Origin: RBG-16-68-21 sp035286665
Lineage (GTDB): Bacteria > Actinomycetota > Acidimicrobiia > Spongiisociales > UBA11373
Assembly (NCBI GenBank): GCA_035286665.1
Contig: DATECY010000019.1
Span: 1-30,461, forward strand
DNA: 30,461 bases
Reading direction: 5' to 3'
Shown: positions 16,488-24,708 of the stretch, in pieces
Position numbering within the stretch: position 1 is the first letter of the stretch
How the letters are laid out: every line of letters starts with the position of its first letter
Position numbers and translations under genes: made by a program
The notes under the pieces: model-generated
What the model saw: the letters and a program-made list of their open reading frames with translations, nothing else
Databases searched by the model: none
Told to the model about the DNA's origin: nothing

Positions 16488-17137
16488 TCCGGGTCGCGGT
16501 CGTCGACGACCACCCCGTGATGCGTCAGGGTCTCGTGGGACTCCTCGACGGTGAGCCCGACCTCGAGGTCGTCGGTGAGGCCGGCGATGCCGAGACCGCC
16601 CTGGCGATGCTCGCAGCCAAGACGCCGGACGTGGCCCTGATCGACATCGGCCTACCGGGCACGAGCGGCATCGACCTCACCGCACAGGTGAAGGAGCGGG
16701 TTCCTGAAGTGAAGGTGCTGATCGTGACCATGCACGAGAGCGAGGACTATCTGTTTCAGGCCCTGCGAGCCGGCGCCTCCGGATACGTGTTGAAGGGCGC
16801 CGATGTCAGAGACCTCCTCTCGGCCGTTCGCACCGTGGCTTCCGGAGAGACCTATGTCTTTCACAAGCTGACCGGGAACCTCGTCAGCGACTATCTACGC
16901 CGGGTAGCAGAGGTCGCAGACTCCGCCGACTATGACGGTCTCAGCGAGCGCGAAATCGAGGTCGTTCGGCTCATCGCGGAAGGTCTGACCACCACCCGGA
17001 TCAGCGAGGTGCTCCATCTGAGTCCCCACACCGTTCAGAGCCATCGCGACCACATCATGACCAAGCTCGATCTCCATTCCCGGGTCGCACTGACCAAGTA
17101 CGCCATCCGCAAGGGTCTCATCCACCTGGATCCTTGA
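16484..17137 (+). CDS. Response regulator, NarL/LuxR family
   Basis: 217 aa partner of the kinase just upstream (GTGA overlap, GTG start). The receiver domain has the acidic pair DD at residues 8-9, phospho-acceptor Asp54 (ALIDIGLPG), Thr82 and Lys104. The DNA-binding LuxR helix-turn-helix is at about 150-212 (LSEREIEVVRLIAEG...LSPHTVQSHRDHIMTKL). Likely targets include the flanking cupredoxin and stress genes, inferred from position only. A small inverted repeat GGGATC/GATCCC (17140-17158) follows the stop and may be a weak terminator. Confidence 0.95.
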   Translation: MIRVAVVDDHPVMRQGLVGLLDGEPDLEVVGEAGDAETALAMLAAKTPDVALIDIGLPGTSGIDLTAQVKERVPEVKVLIVTMHESEDYLFQALRAGASGYVLKGADVRDLLSAVRTVASGETYVFHKLTGNLVSDYLRRVAEVADSADYDGLSEREIEVVRLIAEGLTTTRISEVLHLSPHTVQSHRDHIMTKLDLHSRVALTKYAIRKGLIHLDP

Positions 17138-17276
17138 TCGGGATCCATCGTCGATCCCCCAAACGCCCCACTCTGAAATGGGGTGTCCACCACACAGGAT
17201 TTCGGGGGTTGGAGCGATGTACTCCCGCTCGCTCGGCTGCAGAGTGTCCCCAGTAACACCAGAGGAGCGCATCACG

Positions 17277-18251
17277 ATGTCAAAGAGATGGTTGATCTTG
17301 AGTGCCGCCTTCGCGGTGGTCCTGGTGGCGTGTGGGGGCGACGGCACGGCCGTCGTCACCAGCCCCGACGGCACGACCACCGTAGCGACCACCCCCGACG
17401 ACGGCCACGGCCACGTGGTCGAGACATACGTACAGAACGCCGCCGACTTCGCCGGCACGAAAGCAGCCGACTGGGACAACGCGGAGACCGTCCGAGTGGA
17501 ACTCGGTGAGTACTACTTCACGCCGAGCGCCCTCACCTTCGAGGCCGGAAAGCCCTACAAGGTCGAGCTGGTCAACGTCGGCCAAATCAAGCACGAGTTC
17601 ACAGCCGAGGATTTCTTCGCATCCGTCGCTTGGAGGAAGGCCGAGAGCGGCCAGAGCGAGATCAAGGCCCCGTACTTCACCGAGATCGAGGTGTTCGCCG
17701 GTCAGACCGTGGAGCTGTTCTTCGTTCCGATCTCGACCGGGACCTTCGACCTCCTCTGCGAGATCGAAGGCCACCTCGAGGCCGGAATGCGGGGAACCGT
17801 GACGGTGGTCGGCACGCCGCCGACGACGCCGCTTCCGATCCTCACGGCGTTCGCGGACGGACCCTGGTTCGCCGGTGGTGCCGACCTCGTGGCCGCTGCG
17901 GACTGGAGCGCGATGGAGACGGTCGAGGTCGAGCTCATTGAGTTTGCGTTCGCTCCCAATGAGATCCATCTCAAGGTGGGCCAGCCCTACAAGCTGGTGT
18001 TCAACAACACCGGGGCCGTCAAGCACGAGGCCACGGCATCGGACTTCTTCAACACCATTGCGTTTCGCAAGGCCGAGGATGCATCCGGGGAGTTCAAGGC
18101 CCCGACCCTGGTGGAGGTGGAGACCTTCGCCGGAGCGGAGACCGACCTGTTCTTGATCCCACAGGTCGCGGGCACCTACGACATCGTCTGCCTGATCGAG
18201 GGCCACTTCGAGGCCGGGATGTTCGGAACCATCGTGGTCGAGGGCGCCTGA
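17277..18251 (+). CDS. Lipoprotein with two tandem cupredoxin domains
   Basis: 324 aa. The signal peptide ends in LVAC (Cys19), followed by a Thr/Asp/His linker (DDGHGH) and two cupredoxin domains of the same length. Each has a full type 1 copper ligand set: His106, Cys161, His166, Met171 and His250, Cys305, His310, Met315. All four ligands are exactly 144 residues apart between the domains, pointing to internal duplication. Both domains share the KHE, DFF and EIKAP/EFKAP segments. ATG at 17277 has GAGGAG 9 nt upstream. The gene lies 139 bp after the response regulator and ends in a 17-bp terminator. A role in extracytoplasmic electron transfer or copper binding is inferred; the partner is unknown. 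Confidence 0.9.
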   Translation: MSKRWLILSAAFAVVLVACGGDGTAVVTSPDGTTTVATTPDDGHGHVVETYVQNAADFAGTKAADWDNAETVRVELGEYYFTPSALTFEAGKPYKVELVNVGQIKHEFTAEDFFASVAWRKAESGQSEIKAPYFTEIEVFAGQTVELFFVPISTGTFDLLCEIEGHLEAGMRGTVTVVGTPPTTPLPILTAFADGPWFAGGADLVAAADWSAMETVEVELIEFAFAPNEIHLKVGQPYKLVFNNTGAVKHEATASDFFNTIAFRKAEDASGEFKAPTLVEVETFAGAETDLFLIPQVAGTYDIVCLIEGHFEAGMFGTIVVEGA

Positions 18252-18268
18252 CCTCCGACGACCAGGGT

Positions 18269-18306
18269 CGAATCACCGGGCTGCCTGGCGGCAGCCCGGT
18301 GATTCG
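18269..18306. terminator. Bidirectional terminator hairpin
   Basis: Perfect 17-bp stem CGAATCACCGGGCTGCC with its complement around a TGGC loop, between the convergent tandem-cupredoxin and metalloprotease genes. Confidence 0.88.
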
Positions 18307-18331
18307 CGCGAGGTGACCTCGGGGCCCCCGG

Positions 18332-19027
18332 TCAGGGGAGGCTCGCCAGCGCCCGAGCCACCGCTTCCTCGTCCTCGGGGCACCACCGCTCCCCGTTCCT
18401 ATACCCGGTTCCCACCATCAGGCACCCATCGTCGTCGCCTCGGTGGTCCGAGCCATGCTCGTCGAGGCCCAACATGTGGCCGATCTCGTGGGCAACCAAC
18501 GAGGGAAGGGTCGGGCGATAGGGGTCGGTGACTTTGATCACGATGACGGGACGGCTCGCCGATGCCCAGCCGTCATACGTCGGGGACCCGTTCGAGCTTT
18601 GCGACGTCAGCGCAACGAGAAGCGCATCCGGCGGAAGACCGACCTGCGACACGGCATCGCCGACGAGGTCGGGAAGCCGCCCCGGCGGTGACTCCCACCG
18701 CGTCACCCGGGTCACCGTGAGCGCAAGATCGACCTGACCCATGAGGTCCGCCGCTCCCATCACGACGGCGCGGGCCTCACTCGCCCACCCCGGCCCGCGC
18801 GCCCGAACGAACTCCTCGTCCGCAGCCACGACCACCCTCATTTCGAACGCCTCGGCACCTGCCTGGTCGGAACGAGACACGATGTCACTCAACCAGTGAG
18901 GTTCGAGTCCGGCGTCGTGGTCCGGCTCCGCTGCCCCACGACCGCCGGGCGCCGCCACCACGGACAGCATCGCCACGACGACGACCACGCGCAACGAGGT
19001 GGGCAGCATCGCCGTCCCGTGGCTCAC
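18332..19027 (-). CDS. Secreted metzincin-like zinc metalloprotease
   Basis: 231 aa. An N-terminal signal peptide (residues about 7-32, cleavage probable near GRGAAEPDHD) is followed by a single protease domain. The zinc motif HEIGHMLGLDEH (H180, E181, H184, H191) is the extended metzincin form HExxHxxGxxH, and M204 in CLMVGTGY is a candidate Met-turn. Cys202 and Cys216 could pair. The domain is short for known metzincins, so the exact family is not clear. GTG at 19027 is chosen for an AGAGG 9 nt upstream; ATG 19009 is an alternative. The substrate is unknown. Confidence 0.85.
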   Translation of the reverse strand: MSHGTAMLPTSLRVVVVVAMLSVVAAPGGRGAAEPDHDAGLEPHWLSDIVSRSDQAGAEAFEMRVVVAADEEFVRARGPGWASEARAVVMGAADLMGQVDLALTVTRVTRWESPPGRLPDLVGDAVSQVGLPPDALLVALTSQSSNGSPTYDGWASASRPVIVIKVTDPYRPTLPSLVAHEIGHMLGLDEHGSDHRGDDDGCLMVGTGYRNGERWCPEDEEAVARALASLP

Positions 19028-19194
19028 ATCCGCAATCCTCTCCCTCCCCCCGCCGGGCGACGACGCGCGCCGACCGCATCAGGAGAGATCCGAGTCCATC
19101 GGCCATGATGCCCCGAGCGCTGCCCACATCTAGGGTCCTTGTTCCCCTGTGGGCGAGCCACCGAGCCACGACCCGCCGGCCACACAAATCACCT

Positions 19195-20508
19195 GTGAAG
19201 TCCCCCCGGGATTCCGACGCTCCATCGACATCCCGCGTATCGTGTTCCCACCACGTAGGCGAGAGAGGACCCATCACCATCCGGTCGCAACTCTGGCCGG
19301 CAGCAAGGATCGCCTTCATCGGCGCCTTGGTGCTGTTCGTCACCACCATCGTCACCGGAATCCTCAACGGGATCGACGTCTACACCCCCGATAACGACAC
19401 GCTCATGGGCCACGTGCACGCGGGGGCGCTCGGCTGGATCACGCTGGCGCTGACCGGGGCGACCTTGCTCGTGTTCACCGACAGCCGCGCCGTCCCGCCG
19501 GCCGAGATCACCAGGGCGCGATGGCTGGCCACGGCGATGAGCGGGGCGGTCCTCCTCTTCGTGGCGGCGTTCTACGCAGGCGATGGCATCCCGGGAAATC
19601 GCCTCGGTCGACCGATCACCGGGGCCATCCTGCTGGTCGTGATCATCTGGTTCCTGGCGTGGATGATCCACTTTCAGATGGATGTCGCCCGCACCGTCGC
19701 CCGGCTCGGGCTGCTGCTGGCCTTCACCGCGCTGGTCATCGGCGCCTTGTTCGGCATTGCCCTCGGCGTTGCCCTTTCCGGCCGTCACGTCCCCGGATTG
19801 TCACAGGCGACCGCCAACGCCATCTCTCAGGCGCACCCGGCGTCGATGATGATCGGGTTCCAGCTGCTGGCTGCCTTCAGCATGATCGAGTGGCTGCTCG
19901 GTGACCGCCCCATCGGGGCGAGCTTTGGCGGCGTGTTCCAGATGTGGATGCTGTTCATCGCCGGAATCGTCGTGGACGTCGTCTTCGTCCTGCGCGTCGA
20001 CGACGTGCTGCTCGCGCCGGCCAATACGGCGATGGTCGCCGGGGTGGTGATGCTCATCGTGCGCCGCCGTAGCGATCTGCGGCCATCGACGTGGAAGGGA
20101 GCCGGCACCGGTCTGTTTGCGCGAATCGGCATGGTGTTCCTCATCGGATACCTCACCTTGCTCACGATCATCGTGATCCGTTACGTCGGTGGAGCAATGA
20201 ACATCGCCGCGCTCTCCCTCAAGGACGAGGGTCTGCTCGCCAGCTTCGACCACGCCATGTTCATCGGAGTGATGACCAACGCCGGGTTCGGAGCGCTCGC
20301 CCTCACCCTGCACGGCAAGGCGAGCACGATGGTCGACCGGGTCCTGCTGTGGGGGGTGACGATCGGCACCGCCGGGTTCATCGTCGGCCTGGTACTCGTC
20401 GAACCGCTCCTCAAGCGCATCTTCACGCCGCTCATGGGCGCCGCGCTGCTGTTCGGGGTCGTGGCGTATCTGAGGGAGATGCGGACGACGGCGGCGAACT
20501 CGGGGTGA
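19195..20508 (+). CDS. 12-helix membrane protein resembling heme-copper oxidase subunit I
   Basis: Twelve predicted membrane helices. Helix 2 begins MGHVHAGALGW, closely resembling the His-x-His heme-ligand helix of CcoN. Helix 6 begins QAHPASMMIGF and helix 10 FDHAMFIGVMTNAGFG. The His positions (codons at 19411, 19834 and 20251) recur every 141 and 139 codons, the pseudo-threefold arrangement of subunit I. Helix 7 has no His-His pair and helix 6 no His-Tyr, so a normal CuB site is absent. The start is uncertain: GTG 19195 lacks a ribosome site, ATG 19105 is possible, and the best one (GAGAGAGGA, 19261-19269) precedes only an ATC at 19279. An NnrS-like or quinol-linked protein is an alternative. 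The function is unknown. Confidence 0.8.
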   Translation: MKSPRDSDAPSTSRVSCSHHVGERGPITIRSQLWPAARIAFIGALVLFVTTIVTGILNGIDVYTPDNDTLMGHVHAGALGWITLALTGATLLVFTDSRAVPPAEITRARWLATAMSGAVLLFVAAFYAGDGIPGNRLGRPITGAILLVVIIWFLAWMIHFQMDVARTVARLGLLLAFTALVIGALFGIALGVALSGRHVPGLSQATANAISQAHPASMMIGFQLLAAFSMIEWLLGDRPIGASFGGVFQMWMLFIAGIVVDVVFVLRVDDVLLAPANTAMVAGVVMLIVRRRSDLRPSTWKGAGTGLFARIGMVFLIGYLTLLTIIVIRYVGGAMNIAALSLKDEGLLASFDHAMFIGVMTNAGFGALALTLHGKASTMVDRVLLWGVTIGTAGFIVGLVLVEPLLKRIFTPLMGAALLFGVVAYLREMRTTAANSG

Positions 20509-20559
20509 GAGAGACCCGAACCACCCACCTCTGCCCCGGTACCCCGAACACCCCCCTCC

Positions 20560-22518
20560 CTACCCCGGCGGACACACCTCTCCGGTGTACCCGGCGTACC
20601 CCCTCGGGATGTTGCAGGGATGGGTCTCGATGACCATCGGGCCGGCGTCGTAGTGCCACGGGAACGGAATCGAGGTGGTGGCTCCACCAGGCCAGTGGAT
20701 CACCCGGGTGACGGTGATGTTGAAGCCCCGCTGGCCCGGGGTCACGTCGCTCCTGGTGGGTGAATAGGACCGGTTGGCCACGTACACCCTCTGGCTCGTC
20801 GCGTAGGTGGCGCACGCCGCCCGCGGGGCGTTGACCTCGGGGAAGATCGTCGTCAACGGAGGGCGGCAGGAATGGATCGCTTCGACGGTCCTGCCCCCGG
20901 TGTCGCCGTACAGGCGCACGGTGATGTGGTCCGCCGTGGCTCTCGGTCCGTGGTCGGTGACGATGAGCACTGCGGTGCCGGTGTCGTTGCGGAAGCGGAC
21001 GTCGTTGCCCGGATACCCCATGGTCGCCTCCCGCCCCGCGGGGTACTTCGAGAACCACAGCGTGTGTGGCGAGTTGGCGACGTTGGGCGGCCGGGACCTC
21101 AGGCTGGTGGGCACGTCCTCGAGGCCGCTGAAGAAGATCGCGTTGTAGAACGTGGTGGCGAATTGCGAGGTCCCGCCGCCGACGTTGGCGGGATCATCGC
21201 AGCATTGCACGAACCCCCCGAGGATCGCCCCGGCCAACACGTACCCCTTGGCCTGGGTGCGCGGCCCGACCACCGCGTTGAGCGAGAACCACTCTCCGGG
21301 CATGACGACGTATCCGTTGACGGCGTCGGCGATCGTCTGGATGTTGGTGACCCGGGCCTGGCCGACCGGGTGATAGGTCGTGAACTCGCTGAGCAGCCCG
21401 GCCCCCCGCAAGGCCATCGCCTCCTCGGCGGTGAGGTAGCGGCGGATCGCCCCGTCCGTGCCCCGCTGGCCCGTCTCGGCGATGTCGGCGCCTTTCCCGG
21501 GACGCATCGTGTCGGCGCCCGGAGACTCACTGCGAAAGAGGAAGTCGTCTCCCGAACCGCCTTGGAGGATGTCGACGCCGCTGCCTCCGTGGAGCACGTC
21601 TCTCCCCCCTCCCCCGGTGATCAGGTCGGCTCCTGGTCCGCCCTCGAGTGCGTCGGCGCCGTCCAGGCCTTTGATCCGATCGGCTCCCTGTCCGCCATCA
21701 ACCTGGTCGTTGCCGGGACCGGCGATGACGACGTCATCCCCCTTGCCGGCACATACCGCGTCGGCGCCACCCCTCGTGTAGATCGTGTCGTCGCCGCTGG
21801 TGCCGAGAACCACGTCGTCGGCGTCGGTGCCCGTGAACGAGTGGACACCCATCGCAGCCATGTCGACGGTCACCTGCCGACCAAAGCATCCCTCGCCGAC
21901 CTCCATCTGGAACGAGGCGGAGTCGGCACCACCATCGTCGTCGACGACACCGACGGTCACCGACACCGTGCCTGCGGTGGTGTACGTGTGAGCGAATCTC
22001 CTGCCCGATCCGGATGCGGTGGGCCGCAGGATCGTGTCGTCACCCCAATCGATGGCAACCGTGTGGGTGTCGGCGCCGGGATCGGTGAAATCGACCTCGA
22101 GTGAGAAGGGCTCCCCGAGCGGGGCGAAGTCGTCGGCGACGTCGACGAGCGTCGGGGCAACGTTGGTGACCTCGATCGAAGCGGCCCCCCGGTACAGGTC
22201 GGACCCCACCCGGAACCACACCGGAATCGTCGTAGTGCCGTCGTCGGTGAAGATGTGGCGGGTGGTGAGCTCGTATGGAGGTGACGACGGTGGGCCGAGG
22301 TTGGTCTCGGTTGTGGCGTCCCACCTGATCCGAACCGCGCCGTCGGGGGCGCCACCCGAGCCGTCGTAGGTCGCCTTCAGCCTGAACGACGAGCCTTCCG
22401 GCGTCGACGCCGGAACGATGACGACTACGCCGGACCCGAAGACGTCGGCGGCCGCGGCGGGAAGCGTGGCGACACCGATGACCATGCCGAAGAGCAGCAC
22501 GGCGAGCGGACGCGACAT
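20560..22518 (-). CDS. Secreted PKD-RTX-VanW protein
   Basis: 652 aa, exported. A signal peptide spans residues 1-24 (LPAAAA). A first beta domain (about 30-118) is followed by a PKD-type domain at about 120-207 (DFTDPGADTHTVAIDWGDD...AHTYTTAGTVSVTVGVVDDDGG). RTX calcium-binding nonapeptides (GGxGxDxU) follow at about 228-330. A VanW domain occupies about 376-522 (TNIQTIADAVNGYVVMPGEWFSLN, GGGTSQFATTFYNAIF), then a Cys-containing tail. VanW domains occur in vancomycin-resistance loci and in Gram-positive surface proteins, with no proven reaction. ATG 22518 (AGGG 8 nt upstream) is preferred over GTG 22527. It is convergent with the membrane protein gene, with no obvious terminator in the 51-bp gap. 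Confidence 0.88.
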   Translation of the reverse strand: MSRPLAVLLFGMVIGVATLPAAAADVFGSGVVVIVPASTPEGSSFRLKATYDGSGGAPDGAVRIRWDATTETNLGPPSSPPYELTTRHIFTDDGTTTIPVWFRVGSDLYRGAASIEVTNVAPTLVDVADDFAPLGEPFSLEVDFTDPGADTHTVAIDWGDDTILRPTASGSGRRFAHTYTTAGTVSVTVGVVDDDGGADSASFQMEVGEGCFGRQVTVDMAAMGVHSFTGTDADDVVLGTSGDDTIYTRGGADAVCAGKGDDVVIAGPGNDQVDGGQGADRIKGLDGADALEGGPGADLITGGGGRDVLHGGSGVDILQGGSGDDFLFRSESPGADTMRPGKGADIAETGQRGTDGAIRRYLTAEEAMALRGAGLLSEFTTYHPVGQARVTNIQTIADAVNGYVVMPGEWFSLNAVVGPRTQAKGYVLAGAILGGFVQCCDDPANVGGGTSQFATTFYNAIFFSGLEDVPTSLRSRPPNVANSPHTLWFSKYPAGREATMGYPGNDVRFRNDTGTAVLIVTDHGPRATADHITVRLYGDTGGRTVEAIHSCRPPLTTIFPEVNAPRAACATYATSQRVYVANRSYSPTRSDVTPGQRGFNITVTRVIHWPGGATTSIPFPWHYDAGPMVIETHPCNIPRGYAGYTGEVCPPG

Positions 22519-22548
22519 GACGGGCACCCTACGCCCCCCGGAGCCAAC

Positions 22549-23127
22549 TCACGGGGTCACCGTGAGGCGGTTGATCAGGTCGGCGATTGCCACCGCCCGG
22601 TGGCTGAATCGGCTCTTGGCGTCGGCGCCGTGTTCGGAGAGCGTCTTCCCGTCCACCTCGAAGATCGGGTCGTACCCGAAGCCACCGGTCCCCCGTTCGG
22701 CCGAGGCGATCGTTCCCTCGAGTACTCCCTCTGCAGTGATCTCCTCGTCTCCGTCGACCAGGGCGACGACCGTGCGGAATCGTGCATTCCGGGAGGTGAT
22801 TCCATCCAGCGCCGCCAGGAGGGCGGACCGATTCTCGGCATAGATCGCGCCGGGTCCCCCAAACCGGGCGGTGTGTACCCCTGGAGCGCCGTCGAGAGCA
22901 TCGACCTCGAGTCCGGTGTCGTCGGCCAAGCAGGCCACACCGGTGGCCGCGGCGGCCGCACGCGCCTTGAGAAGGGCGTTTACCCGCAGGGTGTCTCCGG
23001 TCTCGTCGACCTCGGGCCAGTCGACATCGGTGACGATCGCGATCTCCGGGGCGAGCCGGGCGAGCACCGCCACCACCTCCGCCCGCTTGTCGGGATTCTT
23101 GGTGGCAACCACGACCCGCGAGATCAC
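22549..23127 (-). CDS. rdgB: XTP/dITP diphosphatase (RdgB/HAM1 family)
   Basis: Hydrolyses non-canonical purine nucleotides (XTP, dITP, ITP) to monophosphates, keeping them out of DNA and RNA. It is 192 aa, normal length. Motifs: VVVATKNPDKRAEVVAVL at the N-terminus, LADDTGLEVDALDGAPGVHTARFGG, GTGGFGYDPIFEVDG and the C-terminal FSHRAVAIADL. The GTG start at 23127 overlaps the rph stop as GTGA. The longer open frame upstream is antisense noise inside rph. Confidence 0.96.
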   Translation of the reverse strand: MISRVVVATKNPDKRAEVVAVLARLAPEIAIVTDVDWPEVDETGDTLRVNALLKARAAAAATGVACLADDTGLEVDALDGAPGVHTARFGGPGAIYAENRSALLAALDGITSRNARFRTVVALVDGDEEITAEGVLEGTIASAERGTGGFGYDPIFEVDGKTLSEHGADAKSRFSHRAVAIADLINRLTVTP

Positions 23128-23828
23128 CGGCCGAGTGCCTCGCGCTGCGCGACCACGAGCCTGTCGACACCCGAGGCCGCCAGGTCCAGGAGCCGATCGA
23201 GCGCGGCGCGGGTGAACGGGTTGCGCTCTGCGGTTCCTTGCACCTCGATGATCCCGCCCGAACCGGTCATCACCACGTTCATGTCCACGTCGGCGGAGGA
23301 GTCCTGCTCGTAGGCGAGATCGAGCGTGGGGACCCCCGCCACCACTCCGACACTCACCGCCGCGCAATGGTCGGTCACCGGATCAGCCGAGATGACACCC
23401 GACTCGAGGCCGACGGCGACGGCGTCTTTGACGGCGACCCACGCCCCGGTGATCGCTGCGGTGCGGGTGCCGCCGTCCGCCTGAAGGACGTCGCAGTCGA
23501 TGCGCAGCGTGGCCTCCCCCATCGCCGCCAGGTCGACGACCGCCCGCAACGAACGGCCGATGAGCCGCTGGATCTCCTTGGTGCGGCCGCCGCTGATCGA
23601 CGAGCGCGACACCCGCTCCGGGCTGGAACCGGGAAGCATGGCGTACTCGGCCGTCAACCACCCTTTGCCCTGGTTGCGCATCCACGGGGGGACGTCGTCG
23701 CTGAACGACGCGGTGCACAGCACCCGCGTCCGCCCCATCTCGATGAGAACGGAACCCGGGGTCATCTCGGTGAACCCGCGGGTGATGCGTACCTGCCGCA
23801 GCTCCTCGGGTTTGCGCGGCTCACTCAC
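23124..23828 (-). CDS. rph: Ribonuclease PH
   Basis: Phosphorolytic 3'-5' exoribonuclease that trims tRNA precursors; functions as a hexamer. It is 234 aa. Motifs include GSVLIEMGRTRVLCTASF, GWLTAEYAMLPGSS, the phosphate-binding GGRTKEIQRLIGRSLRAVVD, DCDVLQADGGTRTAAITGA and the C-terminal EVQGTAERNPFTR. The start is GTG at 23828, with GGAGG 7 nt upstream, overlapping the stop of the MBL-fold gene as GTGA. Confidence 0.97.
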   Translation of the reverse strand: MSEPRKPEELRQVRITRGFTEMTPGSVLIEMGRTRVLCTASFSDDVPPWMRNQGKGWLTAEYAMLPGSSPERVSRSSISGGRTKEIQRLIGRSLRAVVDLAAMGEATLRIDCDVLQADGGTRTAAITGAWVAVKDAVAVGLESGVISADPVTDHCAAVSVGVVAGVPTLDLAYEQDSSADVDMNVVMTGSGGIIEVQGTAERNPFTRAALDRLLDLAASGVDRLVVAQREALGR

Positions 23829-24568
23829 AGCTCTACCTCCATCCCGGGGACCGCCAGATCGAGCGACCCATCGAATTCGTGACCGGCTTCGGACATCGAC
23901 ACCGCAGCGTCGAGCGTAGGGCTCAGATGTGTCACCAGCAGCCGCCCCACTCCGGCCGCCCGTCCGATCGCCCCTGCCTCCAGCGCGGACAGGTGATACG
24001 GATATCGGTCTTTGCCGAGCGCGCCTTGCAGGGTCGCCTCGCACAGCAGGAGGTCGCAGCCCTTCGCCAACGCCGCCAGATCACCGCCCGGACCGGTGTC
24101 CCCGCTGTACACCAGGCGGCGACGGCCGTCATCGATGGACACGATGAGTGCCGGCACCGGGTGGATCGCCGCCCCGAACCGGACCGAGAGATCGCCCACG
24201 ACCCGAAGATCTCCCGGCGTCACCTCGTCGAACTCGAGCACCCGGTGCAGGTCGTGGGTGTCCCCCGCCCCGAGAAAGGCCGCCACCCGTGCGACCAAAC
24301 CTGCGGGCACCATCACCGGCAGCCCCCATCGGGCGGGATCACCGAAACGAAGGGCAGCCAACAGCGCGAAGACGTCGGAGCAATGATCCGGGTGCACGTG
24401 GGTGAGGACCACCGCGTCGGGGACGAGCCCGGCGGCGACGGAGGCAACGAAGACGCCGGGCCCGAGGTCGAGGAGCACCGTGGTGGTGGGCGTGCTGACG
24501 GCGTACCCGGAGGCCGGATGACCCGGCGTCGGGTAGGTCCCGTTCGAGCCCAGCACCGTCAACCGCAC
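23825..24568 (-). CDS. MBL-fold metallohydrolase (RNase Z-like)
   Basis: 247 aa metallo-beta-lactamase-fold hydrolase. The metal motif HxHxDH is present as THVHPDHCSD (H57, H59, D61, H62), with later ligands in YSGDTGP and the histidine of VTHLSP. The N-terminus (RLTVLGSNGTYPTPGHPASGYAV) is typical of the RNase Z/ElaC-like branch. In many actinobacteria a gene of this type sits in a murI-MBL-rph-rdgB operon, which fits here except that no murI precedes it. GTG 24568 is the start. On the minus strand, TACACT at 24582-24577 lies 8 nt before it, suggesting leaderless expression. The substrate cannot be told; tRNA processing is one option given rph. Confidence 0.87.
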   Translation of the reverse strand: MRLTVLGSNGTYPTPGHPASGYAVSTPTTTVLLDLGPGVFVASVAAGLVPDAVVLTHVHPDHCSDVFALLAALRFGDPARWGLPVMVPAGLVARVAAFLGAGDTHDLHRVLEFDEVTPGDLRVVGDLSVRFGAAIHPVPALIVSIDDGRRRLVYSGDTGPGGDLAALAKGCDLLLCEATLQGALGKDRYPYHLSALEAGAIGRAAGVGRLLVTHLSPTLDAAVSMSEAGHEFDGSLDLAVPGMEVEL

Positions 24569-24708
24569 CGGCGGCGAGTGTAGGTCCCGAGCAGGCGTCG
24601 AGCGGCGGTGATCAGCCGGGTGGCGGCCCGGGAGAACCGTGCCTGGACGACGGCTTGATGAGGTCGCCGGAGATCGGCGACGCCGCATCGGATCCTCTCC
24701 GAGCGCGG

